Positions 33,494 to 41,639 of a DNA stretch of 64,000 bases are shown one piece after another (position 1 is the stretch's first letter; every line of letters starts with the position of its first letter). The position numbers and the translations under genes were made by a program. The notes below the pieces were generated by a model. It saw nothing but the letters and a program-made list of their open reading frames with translations, was not told where the DNA came from and ran no database searches. The DNA comes from Kitasatospora sp. NBC_01287 (GTDB lineage: Bacteria; Actinomycetota; Actinomycetes; Streptomycetales; Streptomycetaceae): positions 7,352,001 to 7,416,000 of the forward strand of contig NZ_JAPEPB010000001.1 of assembly GCF_026340565.1 (NCBI RefSeq), in the 5' to 3' direction.

Positions 33494-34831
33494 GTGAGCG
33501 AGTCGAACGCGGAGCGGGCTGGCGGGTCGCGGGTGACGGGGGAGTCGGAGGTCGTCGACATCTGTCGTGACCTGATCCGGATCGACACCAGCAACTACGG
33601 GGACGGATCGGGCCCGGGCGAGCGGGCGGCGGCGGAGTACGTGGCGGAGCAGCTGGCCGAGTTCGGTCTGGAGCCGAAGATCATCGAGTCGGCCAAGGGG
33701 CGGGCCTCGACCGTGGTGCGGATCGAGGGTGAGGACCGCTCGCGTCCCGGGCTGCTGATCCACGGCCACACCGACGTGGTGCCGGCCAACGCGGACGACT
33801 GGACGCACCACCCGTTCTCCGGGGAGGTCGCGGACGGCTGCGTCTGGGGGCGCGGCGCGGTGGACATGAAGGACATGGACGCGATGACGCTGGCGGTGGT
33901 CCGCGACCGGCTGCGCACCGGCCGCAAGCCCCCGCGCGACCTGGTGCTCGCCTTCCTGGCGGACGAGGAGGCGGGCGGCACCTACGGGGCCCGGTTCCTG
34001 GTGGACAAGCACCCGGACCTCTTCGAGGGCGTGACCGAGGCGATCGGCGAGGTGGGCGGGTTCTCCTTCACGGTCAACGACAAGGCGCGGCTCTACCTGG
34101 TCGAGACGGCCGAGAAGGGCATGCACTGGATGCGGCTCACGGTCGACGGCCGGGCCGGGCACGGGTCGATGATGAACGACGACAACGCCATCACCGAGCT
34201 GTGCGAGGCGGTGGCCCGGCTCGGGCGGCACGAGTTCCCGCTGCGGATCACCAAGACGGTCCGCTCCTTCCTCGACGAGCTGTCGGACGCGCTCGGCGTG
34301 CCGCTCGACCCCGAGGACATGGACGAGACCCTGCGCGTCCTCGGCGGGATCGCCAAGATGATCGGCACCACGCTGCGCAACACCGCGCAGCCGACCATGC
34401 TGGGCGCCGGCTACAAGGTGAACGTGATTCCGGGGCAGGCCACGGCGCACGTGGACGGGCGTTTCCTGCCCGGGTACGAGGAGGAGTTCCTGGCCGAGCT
34501 GGACAGCGTGCTCGGGCCGCGGGTGAAGCGCGAGAGCCTGCACTCCGACAAGGCGATCGAGACCAGCTTCGACGGGGCACTGGTTGAGGCGATGCAGTCG
34601 GCGCTGCGGGCCGAGGACCCGATCGCCCGCGCGGTGCCGTACTGCCTGTCGGGCGGGACGGACGCGAAGTCCTTCCAGGACCTGGGCATCCGCTGCTTCG
34701 GCTTCGCGCCGCTGCAGCTGCCGCCGGAGCTGGACTTCGCGGGGATGTTCCACGGCGTGGACGAGCGGGTGCCGGTCGAGGGGCTGAAGTTCGGCGTGCG
34801 GGTGCTGGACCGGTTCCTGGACGCCTGCTGA
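33494..34831 (+). CDS. M20-family metallopeptidase
   Basis: 445 residues. The GTG at 33494 has GAGGAG 5 bases upstream; the longer frame from 33323 has no better site. Metal-binding motifs of M20 enzymes are complete: HGHTDVVP (first His), WGRGAVDMKD (bridging Asp), DEEAGG (catalytic Glu and ligand) and a C-terminal FHGVDERVP (His). A dimerisation/lid domain lies between about residues 200 and 330. Acts on small peptides or N-acyl amino acids in the cytoplasm; substrate unknown. It is followed by a strong terminator, so it is a single-gene unit. Confidence 0.9.
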   Translation: MSESNAERAGGSRVTGESEVVDICRDLIRIDTSNYGDGSGPGERAAAEYVAEQLAEFGLEPKIIESAKGRASTVVRIEGEDRSRPGLLIHGHTDVVPANADDWTHHPFSGEVADGCVWGRGAVDMKDMDAMTLAVVRDRLRTGRKPPRDLVLAFLADEEAGGTYGARFLVDKHPDLFEGVTEAIGEVGGFSFTVNDKARLYLVETAEKGMHWMRLTVDGRAGHGSMMNDDNAITELCEAVARLGRHEFPLRITKTVRSFLDELSDALGVPLDPEDMDETLRVLGGIAKMIGTTLRNTAQPTMLGAGYKVNVIPGQATAHVDGRFLPGYEEEFLAELDSVLGPRVKRESLHSDKAIETSFDGALVEAMQSALRAEDPIARAVPYCLSGGTDAKSFQDLGIRCFGFAPLQLPPELDFAGMFHGVDERVPVEGLKFGVRVLDRFLDAC

Positions 34832-34847
34832 TCGGTGAAGGGCGCTG

Positions 34848-34890
34848 GGCCCGCTCCGGAAGTCGACCGACTTCCGGAGCGGGCCTTTTT
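34848..34890 (+). terminator. Intrinsic terminator of the M20 gene
   Basis: 18-bp perfect stem beginning GGCCCGCTCCGGAAGTCG, a 2-base centre, the complementary arm and TTTTT at 34886-34890. Confidence 0.9.
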
Positions 34891-35010
34891 AGCTGAGGAA
34901 ATGACGAGCGGCGTGGTGATCTCTGGGCAGAAGAATCGTTTCTCCTTGTCTTCCGATGATCGAGCATCAGAGCGACGCATCACCGCTGCGGGTGAATGGG
35001 CGCGGCGTGG

Positions 35011-35038
35011 CGTACCCCGTTCGGCAGAGCGTCGTTCA
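35011..35038 (+). promoter_or_regulatory. SigmaBldN-like promoter of the chpH-type gene
   Basis: CGTACC, 16 bases, CGTTCA. The consensus reported for sigmaBldN chaplin/rodlin promoters is CGTAAC-N16-CGTTGA, so each half has one mismatch and the spacing is exact. The predicted start is about 45 bases before the ATG. Confidence 0.55.
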
Positions 35039-35088
35039 CTCCTATGGCGGCTCGGGGACCGGGCTGCTCAGATGATCAGGAGGAAAAG

Positions 35089-35331
35089 ATGAACGCGAAG
35101 AAGATCGCCATTGTCTCGGCCGCTGCCGGTGGGCTGATGCTGGCCGGCGCCGGTGTCGCGTCCGCGACCGGCGGTGCTGGTGCCGAGGGTGCCGCGGTCA
35201 ACTCGCCCGGTGTGGTGTCCGGCAATGTCGTGCAGGTTCCGGTGCACATCCCGGTGAACGTCTGCGGCAACACGGTGAGCGTGATCGGCCTGCTGAACCC
35301 CGCCTTCGGCGACACCTGCTTCAACCACTGA
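35089..35331 (+). CDS. chpH: Short chaplin (ChpH-type)
   Basis: 80 residues; ATG at 35089 with AGGAGG upstream. It has a Sec signal peptide (MNAKKIAIVSAAAGGLMLAG, cleavage about AxA-TGG) and one chaplin domain with NSPGVVSGNVVQVPVHIPVN, then VCGNTVSVIGLLNPAFGDTC with the two conserved cysteines. Short chaplins are secreted and assemble into amyloid fibrils that make aerial hyphae hydrophobic. It lies next to the long chaplin, the arrangement known from chpC-chpH in S. coelicolor. Its own terminator follows. Confidence 0.92.
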   Translation: MNAKKIAIVSAAAGGLMLAGAGVASATGGAGAEGAAVNSPGVVSGNVVQVPVHIPVNVCGNTVSVIGLLNPAFGDTCFNH

Positions 35332-35382
35332 CGGCAGACCGGCGGGCCGGCGGATCCTCGGGCCGGTAGCCGGATCGGCGCA

Positions 35383-35419
35383 CGGAAGAGGGGCACCCGG
35401 TCGGGGTGCCCCTCTTCCG
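35383..35419 (+). terminator. Terminator of the short chaplin gene
   Basis: 16-bp perfect stem CGGAAGAGGGGCACCC / GGGTGCCCCTCTTCCG, followed by TTCTT. Confidence 0.85.
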
Positions 35420-35594
35420 TTCTTCCGTGCCCAGTCTCGTGCCCAGCCCCTCGCGCGGTTCCCTCGCGCGGTTCAATCCGCCCGATCGGGTGAGGTGCGG
35501 CCGGTTGGGCCAACCTTTTGTGGCGCTACTCGTTACCCAGTGGGCGGGAAAAGATTTCGTCGGAAATTCCGACCATCACATGTCAGGGGTACCT

Positions 35595-36557
35595 ATGCGA
35601 CAGGCTGCCAAAAAGGGGATCCTCACGGCGGTGGCCACCGGCAGTGTGCTGGCCTCCACCGCGGGCTATGCGTACGCCGGTGCGGACGCGGACGGGGCCG
35701 CGGCCGGCTCCCCGGGGGTCGGCTCGGGCAACACGGTGCAGGTGCCGGTGGACGCTCCGGTCAATCTCTGCGGCAACACGGTCGACGTGGTCGGGCTGCT
35801 GAACCCGGCATACGGGAACCAGTGCGGCAACAGCTCGCCGCAGGGCGGCCAGCACACCGGACGGCACGGCGGTCAGAAGGGCGGCGGTCAGCAGAGCGGC
35901 GGTCAGAACGGCGGCGGTCAGCAGGGCGGCAGCCAGTCCGGTGATCAGTCCGGCAGCCAAGCCGGGGGGCAGCCCAGCGGGGGTGACCAGGGCTCCTGGC
36001 CGGGCAGTCCGGGCGGTCCGGGCAGCCCGGGCGGTTCGGTGGTCAACCCGCCCGCCAGTGGCCCGGCCGGCAGCGGCACCGGGGCCGTCCCCGGTGGCGG
36101 TAGCTCGGCTTCCGGCGTCACCTCGAACTCGCCCGGGGTGGGCTCGGGCAACAACGCCCAACTCCCCACGGACGTGCCGGTCAACCTCTGCGGCATCTCG
36201 GGCAGCGTGGTCGGCGCCCTCAACCCGGTCATGGGCAACGGCTGCGCCAACCAGGAGAGCGCCCCGGCCGCCCCGGCGCCCGGCCCGCAGACTCCGCCGG
36301 TCTGGACGCCGCCCGTCCAGACTCCGCCGGCTCAGACGCAGCCGATCGGCAGCACCCGGACCGCGACCACTCCCGTGGCCGTTCCCGTGGCCGCCCCGGT
36401 GGCGGCGCCGATCGCCGTGCCGGTGGTCGCCGGCCGTCCGGCTGTCGGCCAGCTCGCCTTCACCGGTGCCGACGGCCTCGGTGTGCTCGTGCCGGCCGGT
36501 CTCGGGCTGCTGATCGCGGGCGGGGTGCTCTACCGCCGCACCCGTACGGCGGCCTGA
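35595..36557 (+). CDS. chpC: Long chaplin with sortase signal (ChpC-type)
   Basis: 320 residues; ATG at 35595 with AGGGG upstream (an in-frame ATG also lies at 35580). Signal peptide, then two chaplin domains (about residues 40-75 and 185-215), each with SPGVGSGN, VPVNLCG and a paired cysteine. Between them is a Gly/Gln/Ser-rich linker (GGQQSGGQNGGGQQGG). A Pro/Val-rich wall-spanning stretch follows. LAFTG at 287-291 is the sortase signal, with a C-terminal hydrophobic segment and RRTRT tail. It should be covalently anchored to peptidoglycan and nucleate short-chaplin fibrils at the hyphal surface. Confidence 0.92.
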   Translation: MRQAAKKGILTAVATGSVLASTAGYAYAGADADGAAAGSPGVGSGNTVQVPVDAPVNLCGNTVDVVGLLNPAYGNQCGNSSPQGGQHTGRHGGQKGGGQQSGGQNGGGQQGGSQSGDQSGSQAGGQPSGGDQGSWPGSPGGPGSPGGSVVNPPASGPAGSGTGAVPGGGSSASGVTSNSPGVGSGNNAQLPTDVPVNLCGISGSVVGALNPVMGNGCANQESAPAAPAPGPQTPPVWTPPVQTPPAQTQPIGSTRTATTPVAVPVAAPVAAPIAVPVVAGRPAVGQLAFTGADGLGVLVPAGLGLLIAGGVLYRRTRTAA

Positions 36558-36562
36558 CCGCC

Positions 36563-36625
36563 GCGTCGGACCTCCGAGCGTCGGACCTCCGAGCATCGGA
36601 CAGCGGGGCCCCGTGCGGCGGGGCC
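36563..36625. repeat. 15-bp tandem repeat and small hairpin after the long chaplin
   Basis: GCGTCGGACCTCCGA occurs 2.5 times (36563-36600), then a 7-bp GGCCCCG hairpin (36607-36625) that may terminate transcription between convergent genes. Confidence 0.55.
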
Positions 36626-36747
36626 TCTCCCTGTGGCGCGGGCAGGCGCGCCGGGGAGCCGGCCGGAGCGTCGGCGGCGCGCACGGCGCCCAGGGGCGCG
36701 CGTGACATCCGGGACGTGAAGAAGCGGCGCGCCTGGCGCCGCTGACC

Positions 36748-36957
36748 TCACCAGCTGCGGACCTGCCGGATGATCCGCCGCCGCAGCAGCACCGTCCGGC
36801 TGCCGTCCGGGAACAGCCGCAGTCTGTCCAGCTCCCAGTGCCCGTACTCGGCGTGCTCGGTGAGCAGCTGCCGTGCCGCGTTGCGCGTGGTGCCGCGCGG
36901 CATGCGCAGTGACTGGTACTCGTACTCGGGCTGTCGGACCAGCTTCGGTGGGATCAA
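36748..36957 (-). CDS. DUF5703-like small basic protein
   Basis: 69 residues if the TTG at 36957 is the start; GAGGAGG lies 6 bases before it, a much better site than any for the longer frame. The core QPEYEYQSLRMPRGTTRNAA, LLTEHAEYGHWELDRLRL and RRRIIRQVR is the conserved DUF5703 pattern of actinobacteria. Function unknown. No membrane or secretion signal. It is convergent with the long chaplin. Confidence 0.75.
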   Translation of the reverse strand: MIPPKLVRQPEYEYQSLRMPRGTTRNAARQLLTEHAEYGHWELDRLRLFPDGSRTVLLRRRIIRQVRSW

Positions 36958-37341
36958 GTTCGCCTCCTCAGCGATGTCTGCGGGCAAGCCTACGACCTGC
37001 CTCCGACAGCGGTGCCGGTCCGGCCGATCGACCGGACCGGCCCACCGCCGGCCGCGTGCCGCACCCCGGGGAGAAGGCTGCTGATGGTGGATCAATTCCC
37101 CGATCAGCTCACCGATCAGCTCCATGAACAGTCCCCTGGTGAGGTGCGGTGGTGCCTCTTCGAGGGAGTTCTACCCGCCCTGCCGAGCCGGGATGCGCCG
37201 CTGGTGGGGCTCGCGCGGGGCCTGTTGCGGCAGGAGCAGATGTGTACGGTTCGGACATTAAGGGTCAAGTTGCCGGTCTTTCGCAAACTCAGGGCGGAAC
37301 CCCTGTGCGCCCCGGGCCCTGGTACGGATAGCGTCTGACTC
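36958..37341. other. Divergent intergenic region
   Basis: 384 bases between the DUF5703-like gene and the 201-residue gene. Open frames here (for example 37084-37338) lack good ribosome sites and family resemblance. No clear promoter or dyad was seen. Confidence 0.4.
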
Positions 37342-37947
37342 ATGTCTGATGCCGCGCAGCTCACCCGCACCGAGGTACGCGAAGCCGCCGAGGCGGTGAA
37401 GGCCGCTATCGACCGCCATTTGGAAGCGGTGTCCAGTACCACCGAGGCCGACGATCCCGCGGTCTTCGCCGCCTACGAGCAGTTGGCCGCGGCAGCCATC
37501 CACTACGACCAGCTGCTCTACGAGGTCTACGACGAGGTGACCCCGTTCGAGGTCCCAGGCGACGACGGACCGGGCAGTTACCACGGGTCCGAGGAGCCCG
37601 AGGCGATCAGCGTGCTGATCCGCCGCGACTACCGGATCGCCGATCCGCGGCGGCTGCGCGAGCAGGCCGAGCTGCTGGACGACGCGCTGCCCGCGGTGCC
37701 GGAGGGCGCCAACGGGGTCACGGCCGCGGTGGGGGTGGTCTTCGGCGAGTTCGAGCCGGACGAGATCGCCGCCCGGGCCGAGGAGTTCGGTCTGGAGGAG
37801 GGCGACTCGACGCTCTGGGTGACGGCGGCCGAGCCCGTCGAGGCGGGGGACTGGCTCGCCGAGCCCTTCGACAGCCCGGACCCGCAGCTGCTGCTCTGCC
37901 GCTTCGACGTCAGTGAGGTCTACGACGAGGACGAGTTGGACGACTGA
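37342..37947 (+). CDS. Conserved hypothetical acidic protein, 201 residues
   Basis: Starts MSDAAQLTRTEVREAAEAVK. An N-terminal helical pair (about 1-75) is followed by a mixed domain (SVLIRRDYRIADPRRLREQA, AAVGVVFGEFEPDEIAARAE) and a very acidic tail (SEVYDEDELDD). No catalytic motif or targeting signal. Proteins of this look occur in the chaplin-mshC neighbourhood of streptomycetes; role unknown. Confidence 0.75.
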   Translation: MSDAAQLTRTEVREAAEAVKAAIDRHLEAVSSTTEADDPAVFAAYEQLAAAAIHYDQLLYEVYDEVTPFEVPGDDGPGSYHGSEEPEAISVLIRRDYRIADPRRLREQAELLDDALPAVPEGANGVTAAVGVVFGEFEPDEIAARAEEFGLEEGDSTLWVTAAEPVEAGDWLAEPFDSPDPQLLLCRFDVSEVYDEDELDD

Positions 37948-38112
37948 CCCGCAGGCTGACTGACCCGCCGGACGACTGACCCGCTCGCCGACTGACCTGT
38001 TGGACGACTGACCCGCCCCGCCCGGAGCACTGCTCGGCCAGGGCGGGTCAGCACGGGTCAGGGCGGGTCAGCACGGGTCAGGGCAGGACAGTTCGGATCA
38101 GGACGGGTCAGG
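37942..38112. repeat. Opposed CTGACCCGC / GCGGGTCAG repeat arrays
   Basis: Left array (37942-38022) has four or five degenerate copies of GACTGACCCGC; right array (38041-38112) has several copies of GGGTCAGCRC in the opposite sense. Together they can pair as large hairpins between two convergent genes. Confidence 0.7.
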
Positions 38113-38173
38113 GCAACGCAGAGCACATTGGGCAGTACGGGGGGCGCCGAGGAGGATCGGCGCCCCCGAGCCG

Positions 38174-40321
38174 TCAGTACGCCTGCTCGGTGTGCTCGGC
38201 CAGGATCGCCCGCAGCCGGGTGGTCCTGGCGACGGCCGGCCGCTCCGCGACGGCCTGGGCCAGCGCGGGGCCGGCGGCGTGCACCACGGACAGGTGGCGC
38301 TCGGCGCGGCTGAACGCCGTGTAGACCCACTGCCGGGTCAGCGTGGCCGCCGCGTCCTCGGGCAGTACCACCACGACGCCGGGCCAGCGTCGGCCGACGG
38401 CCTGATGGGCCGTCAGTGCCCAGCCGTGGCGCAGCCGGTCGATCTGGGCGGGCGGGAGCAGCACCTCCTCGGCCACGTCGGTCAGGGCCAGCCGCAGGCC
38501 CGTCTGGTCGCCACCGAGCACCGTGCCGGGGCGGTTGACCCCGGGCAGCGGGGAAAGGACCACCCGGTCGCCGGGGTCGAAGCCGGCGAACCGCCCGGGG
38601 CCCGGGTTCAGCTTGGCCTTGGCAGCGGCGTTCAGTGCCCGGGTGCCGGCGGGCCCGGCGTGCCCCGGGGTCAGCAGCACCGTCTGCTCGACGGGGATGC
38701 CGAGCGCGCGCGGGATCGAGTCGGTGAGCAGCTGGACGGCCCGGTGGACGGCCTCGCCGGCCTCGCGCGCGGTGAGGATCACCACCTCCTTCTCCGGCGC
38801 CTCGACGCTCTGCAGCTCGCCGATGCCGATGCCGGAGACCAACTCGCCGATCGGGCTGAGGTCGGGGGTGCGGGAGGCGACCACAGGGCAGGGTTTGGCG
38901 GCGAGCAGGTCGGCGAAGAGCCGCCCGGGACCGGCCGACCAGAGCTGCCCGGGGTCGCCGCTCAGCACCAGTCGGGTGCCGTCGGCCAGCGCCTCCACCA
39001 GGGTGGCGGCCAGCTCCAGATCGAGCAGCGGGGCGTCCTGGACGATCAGCAGGTCGATGGCGAGCGAGCCGTCCTCGGCCCGCCCAGGCCCGTCCTGGCC
39101 GCCGTCGAGCAGCTGGGCGAGGGTGACGGAGGCGTTGCGGTCGGCCGGCGGCAGCTGTGCCGCCAGCGCCTCCCGCCCGTGCTCGCCCCAGGCGGCGCCC
39201 CAAGCCCGCAGGCCCAGGCCGCGGGCGGCTGCGAGCAGCGCGGCGAGCTCGGCGCGGGAGGCGGCGTCCCCGGTGTGCAGCACCAGCGGGTGCGCGGCGA
39301 CGGTCCGGACCAGCGCGCCCGCCGAGGCGGACGGTGCGGCGGCGGCCGCGGCCTCCCAGGCCTCGGCGGTCGGTGAGCGGCGGCTGCGGGCGTCGGGAGT
39401 GTCGTGAGTATCGGGGCTCGCGTCGGCCGCGTCACCGTCACCGTTGGCGCTGTCGCTGTCGCTGTCGCCGTCGGCGGGCGGCTCGAAGGTGGACGTGATC
39501 CGGACCAGCCCGTCCGCCGCGCTGTCCTCGGCGAGCGCGAGCCGCTCCAGCGCGAGCAGCATCCGGACCGGCGGCTCCTCGTCCTCCTCGGTGGCGCGCG
39601 CCCCGGGGCCGGTCTCCTCCTCCTGGAACGGCATCACCCGGCCGTCCAGCACGGCTTCCTGCAGCGCCTGCTCGGGCTCGGGCAGGCCGAGTTTGGCCAG
39701 GCCCTCACGCAGCTCGCCCGCCTCCAGCGCCGAGTGACCGCGCACGGCGGCCTGCTCCAGCAGCCAGACGGCCAGCGCCTGGCCGCGCCGGGGATCGCCG
39801 GGGCCGGCCTCGGCGCCGAGCAGGGCTCGGGCGAAGCCGTCGGCCTGCTCGGGCCGGGTGCCGGGGAGGCCGAGCAGCGCCCACGGGTCCTCCCGCAGGG
39901 CAGTGGCCGCGCCCTCGCCGAAGGCGGCCACGGCGGCCGACGCCAGCGCGGGTACGGCGGGTGCGGGTGCCCCGCCGGCGGCCAGCACCTCGCCGACGGC
40001 GCTCAGCGCGCTGGCCCTGGCCTCGTCGGGTGCGGCCGCCGCCCCCGCTGCTCCCGCCGCCGCTCCACCGGCCGAGCCATCGCCGGCCCCACCGGACCCA
40101 CCGCCGATCGTCCGGATCGCCTCCGCCAGCGCGGCCACCTCGGCAGCCTTCGCCGCCACCTCGCCCTCCGGCGGCACCACCGTCTCACCGCCCGGCGCGG
40201 CCTCACCGCCCGGCGCGGCCTCACCGCCCGGCGCGGCCTCACCGCCCGGTGCCGCCTCGGTGCGCGGCTCGGGCAGCGCGGCCTCCTGCGGACCCGACTC
40301 CGGGTCGTGCGTCTGACTCAC
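38174..40321 (-). CDS. RecD2-like helicase paralogue with degenerate ATPase motifs
   Basis: 715 residues; GTG start at 40321 overlaps the aldo/keto reductase stop by 4 bases. A low-complexity front (GGEAAP x4) precedes HhH-like helices and a RecD-type helicase fold. The usual Walker A (GGPGTGKT) is replaced by LVLHTGDAASRAEL and Walker B is LLIVQDAPLLD. The SGDPGQL motif III, LTAHQAVGRRWPGVVVVLP and VYTAFSRAERHL (motif VI) remain. It keeps the DNA-helicase outline but should not hydrolyse ATP normally. Perhaps a regulatory or structural relative of RecD2; conserved length argues against a pseudogene. Confidence 0.75.
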   Translation of the reverse strand: MSQTHDPESGPQEAALPEPRTEAAPGGEAAPGGEAAPGGEAAPGGETVVPPEGEVAAKAAEVAALAEAIRTIGGGSGGAGDGSAGGAAAGAAGAAAAPDEARASALSAVGEVLAAGGAPAPAVPALASAAVAAFGEGAATALREDPWALLGLPGTRPEQADGFARALLGAEAGPGDPRRGQALAVWLLEQAAVRGHSALEAGELREGLAKLGLPEPEQALQEAVLDGRVMPFQEEETGPGARATEEDEEPPVRMLLALERLALAEDSAADGLVRITSTFEPPADGDSDSDSANGDGDAADASPDTHDTPDARSRRSPTAEAWEAAAAAAPSASAGALVRTVAAHPLVLHTGDAASRAELAALLAAARGLGLRAWGAAWGEHGREALAAQLPPADRNASVTLAQLLDGGQDGPGRAEDGSLAIDLLIVQDAPLLDLELAATLVEALADGTRLVLSGDPGQLWSAGPGRLFADLLAAKPCPVVASRTPDLSPIGELVSGIGIGELQSVEAPEKEVVILTAREAGEAVHRAVQLLTDSIPRALGIPVEQTVLLTPGHAGPAGTRALNAAAKAKLNPGPGRFAGFDPGDRVVLSPLPGVNRPGTVLGGDQTGLRLALTDVAEEVLLPPAQIDRLRHGWALTAHQAVGRRWPGVVVVLPEDAAATLTRQWVYTAFSRAERHLSVVHAAGPALAQAVAERPAVARTTRLRAILAEHTEQAY

Positions 40322-41298
40322 AGTTCGTTCCAGTCCTGATCAGGGTAGCGACGCACCGGCGCCGAGATGTCGTCGAGCGCACCGCGGATCTCACCCGGAA
40401 GCGTAAGCGCCTCCACCGACAGCGCCGCCGCCAGCTGCGCCGCGGTCCTGGCCCCGACGATGGCGCTCGCCACCCCGGGCCGGTCCCGCACCCAGGAGAG
40501 GGCCACCGCCAGCGGACTGCTGGCCAGGCCGTCGGCGGCGGTCGCCACCGCGTCCACGATGCGGCGCGACCGCTCCCCGAGGTAGGGCTTGACGAAGCCG
40601 GCCAGGTGGGCGGAGGCGCCCCGGGAGTCCTGCGGGAGGCCGTGCCGGTACTTGCCGGTGAGCACTCCGCGCCCGAGCGGCGAGGAGGCGAGCAGGCCGA
40701 TCCCGGCGTCCAGCGCGGCCGGCAGCACCTCGCGCTCGATGCCGCGCTGCAGCAGGGAGTACTCCATCTGCGTCCCGGCCAGCGGCACCCGGCCGGGGGC
40801 GCAGCGCTGCCAGGTGGCGGCCTTGGCGAGCTGCCAGCCGCTGTAGTTGGAGACTCCGACGTAGCGGGCCCGTCCGGAGCTGACGGCCAGGTCCAGCGCG
40901 TGCATGGTCTCCTCGGTGGGTGTGCCGGGGTCGAACGCGTGCACCTGCCACAGGTCCACGTGGTCGGTGCCGAGCCGGCGCAGCGAGGCGTCCAGCGAGG
41001 CCAGCAGCCGTCCACGCGAGGCGTCGAAGCGGCGGTCGGCGGCGGGGGCGCTGCCGGACTTGGTGGCGATCACCAGCTCCGAGCGCGGGACCAGACTGTC
41101 CGTCAGCCGGGAGAGCAGGTACTCCGCGCCGCCGTCCGCGTAGGCGTCGGCGGTGTCGACGAGGGTGCCGCCGGCGTCCACGAACGCCTTGAGCTGCTCG
41201 GCTGCCTCCGACTCCTCGGTGTCCCGGCCCCAGGTCATGGTGCCCAGGCCCAGGCACGAGACCCGCAGACCGGTCCGGCCGAGATGACGCTGCTCCAT
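40318..41298 (-). CDS. Aldo/keto reductase
   Basis: 326 residues, ATG at 41298 (MEQRHLGRTGLRVSCLGLGT). TIM-barrel AKR with catalytic-site residues in DTADAYADG (Asp, Tyr), ATKSG (Lys) and DLWQVHAFDP (His), and the NADPH-binding end SAIVGARTAAQL. Reduces aldehydes or ketones; the physiological substrate cannot be told. Coupled by a 4-base overlap to the RecD-like gene downstream, a pairing with no obvious functional link. Confidence 0.9.
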   Translation of the reverse strand: MEQRHLGRTGLRVSCLGLGTMTWGRDTEESEAAEQLKAFVDAGGTLVDTADAYADGGAEYLLSRLTDSLVPRSELVIATKSGSAPAADRRFDASRGRLLASLDASLRRLGTDHVDLWQVHAFDPGTPTEETMHALDLAVSSGRARYVGVSNYSGWQLAKAATWQRCAPGRVPLAGTQMEYSLLQRGIEREVLPAALDAGIGLLASSPLGRGVLTGKYRHGLPQDSRGASAHLAGFVKPYLGERSRRIVDAVATAADGLASSPLAVALSWVRDRPGVASAIVGARTAAQLAAALSVEALTLPGEIRGALDDISAPVRRYPDQDWNEL

Positions 41299-41639
41299 GG
41301 CGGGAGAACCCCCTCGATCGTGATGTGGCCGCCCCGGCCGCGGGCACCCTGGCCGGTCGAGCACCCCGGCCCGGAGAACGCGGGGGAACGCGCCGGTCGG
41401 ATGCGCAGCCCGGTCGGACGGAAGCATGAAAACCTGGTCGGATGAACGCCCGGGCGGGGCCCGGCGTGTCGGCACCATCGAGCGTAGTGGCCCGTGCGAG
41501 GCCTGCCGCGCAGACCCGCAGGAGCGGGGCGCGCCTGCCGGGTGATGTGATCCGCGCCACCACTACCGGCCGGTAGCAACGCCCGGCCGGTCAGGACTAC
41601 GCTCTGGGCGGCACCCCCTCCCGAAAGGCGTGGCACGCT
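41299..41639. other. Divergent intergenic region
   Basis: 341 bases between the aldo/keto reductase and the F420-type oxidoreductase. Apart from the palindrome at 41564-41577 nothing was recognised. Confidence 0.5.
41564..41577. promoter_or_regulatory. Perfect 14-bp palindrome, candidate operator
   Basis: CTACCGGCCGGTAG, 62 bases before the F420-type oxidoreductase start and in the divergent promoter region. The shape is typical of TetR-family sites; the regulator is not known. Confidence 0.45.
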
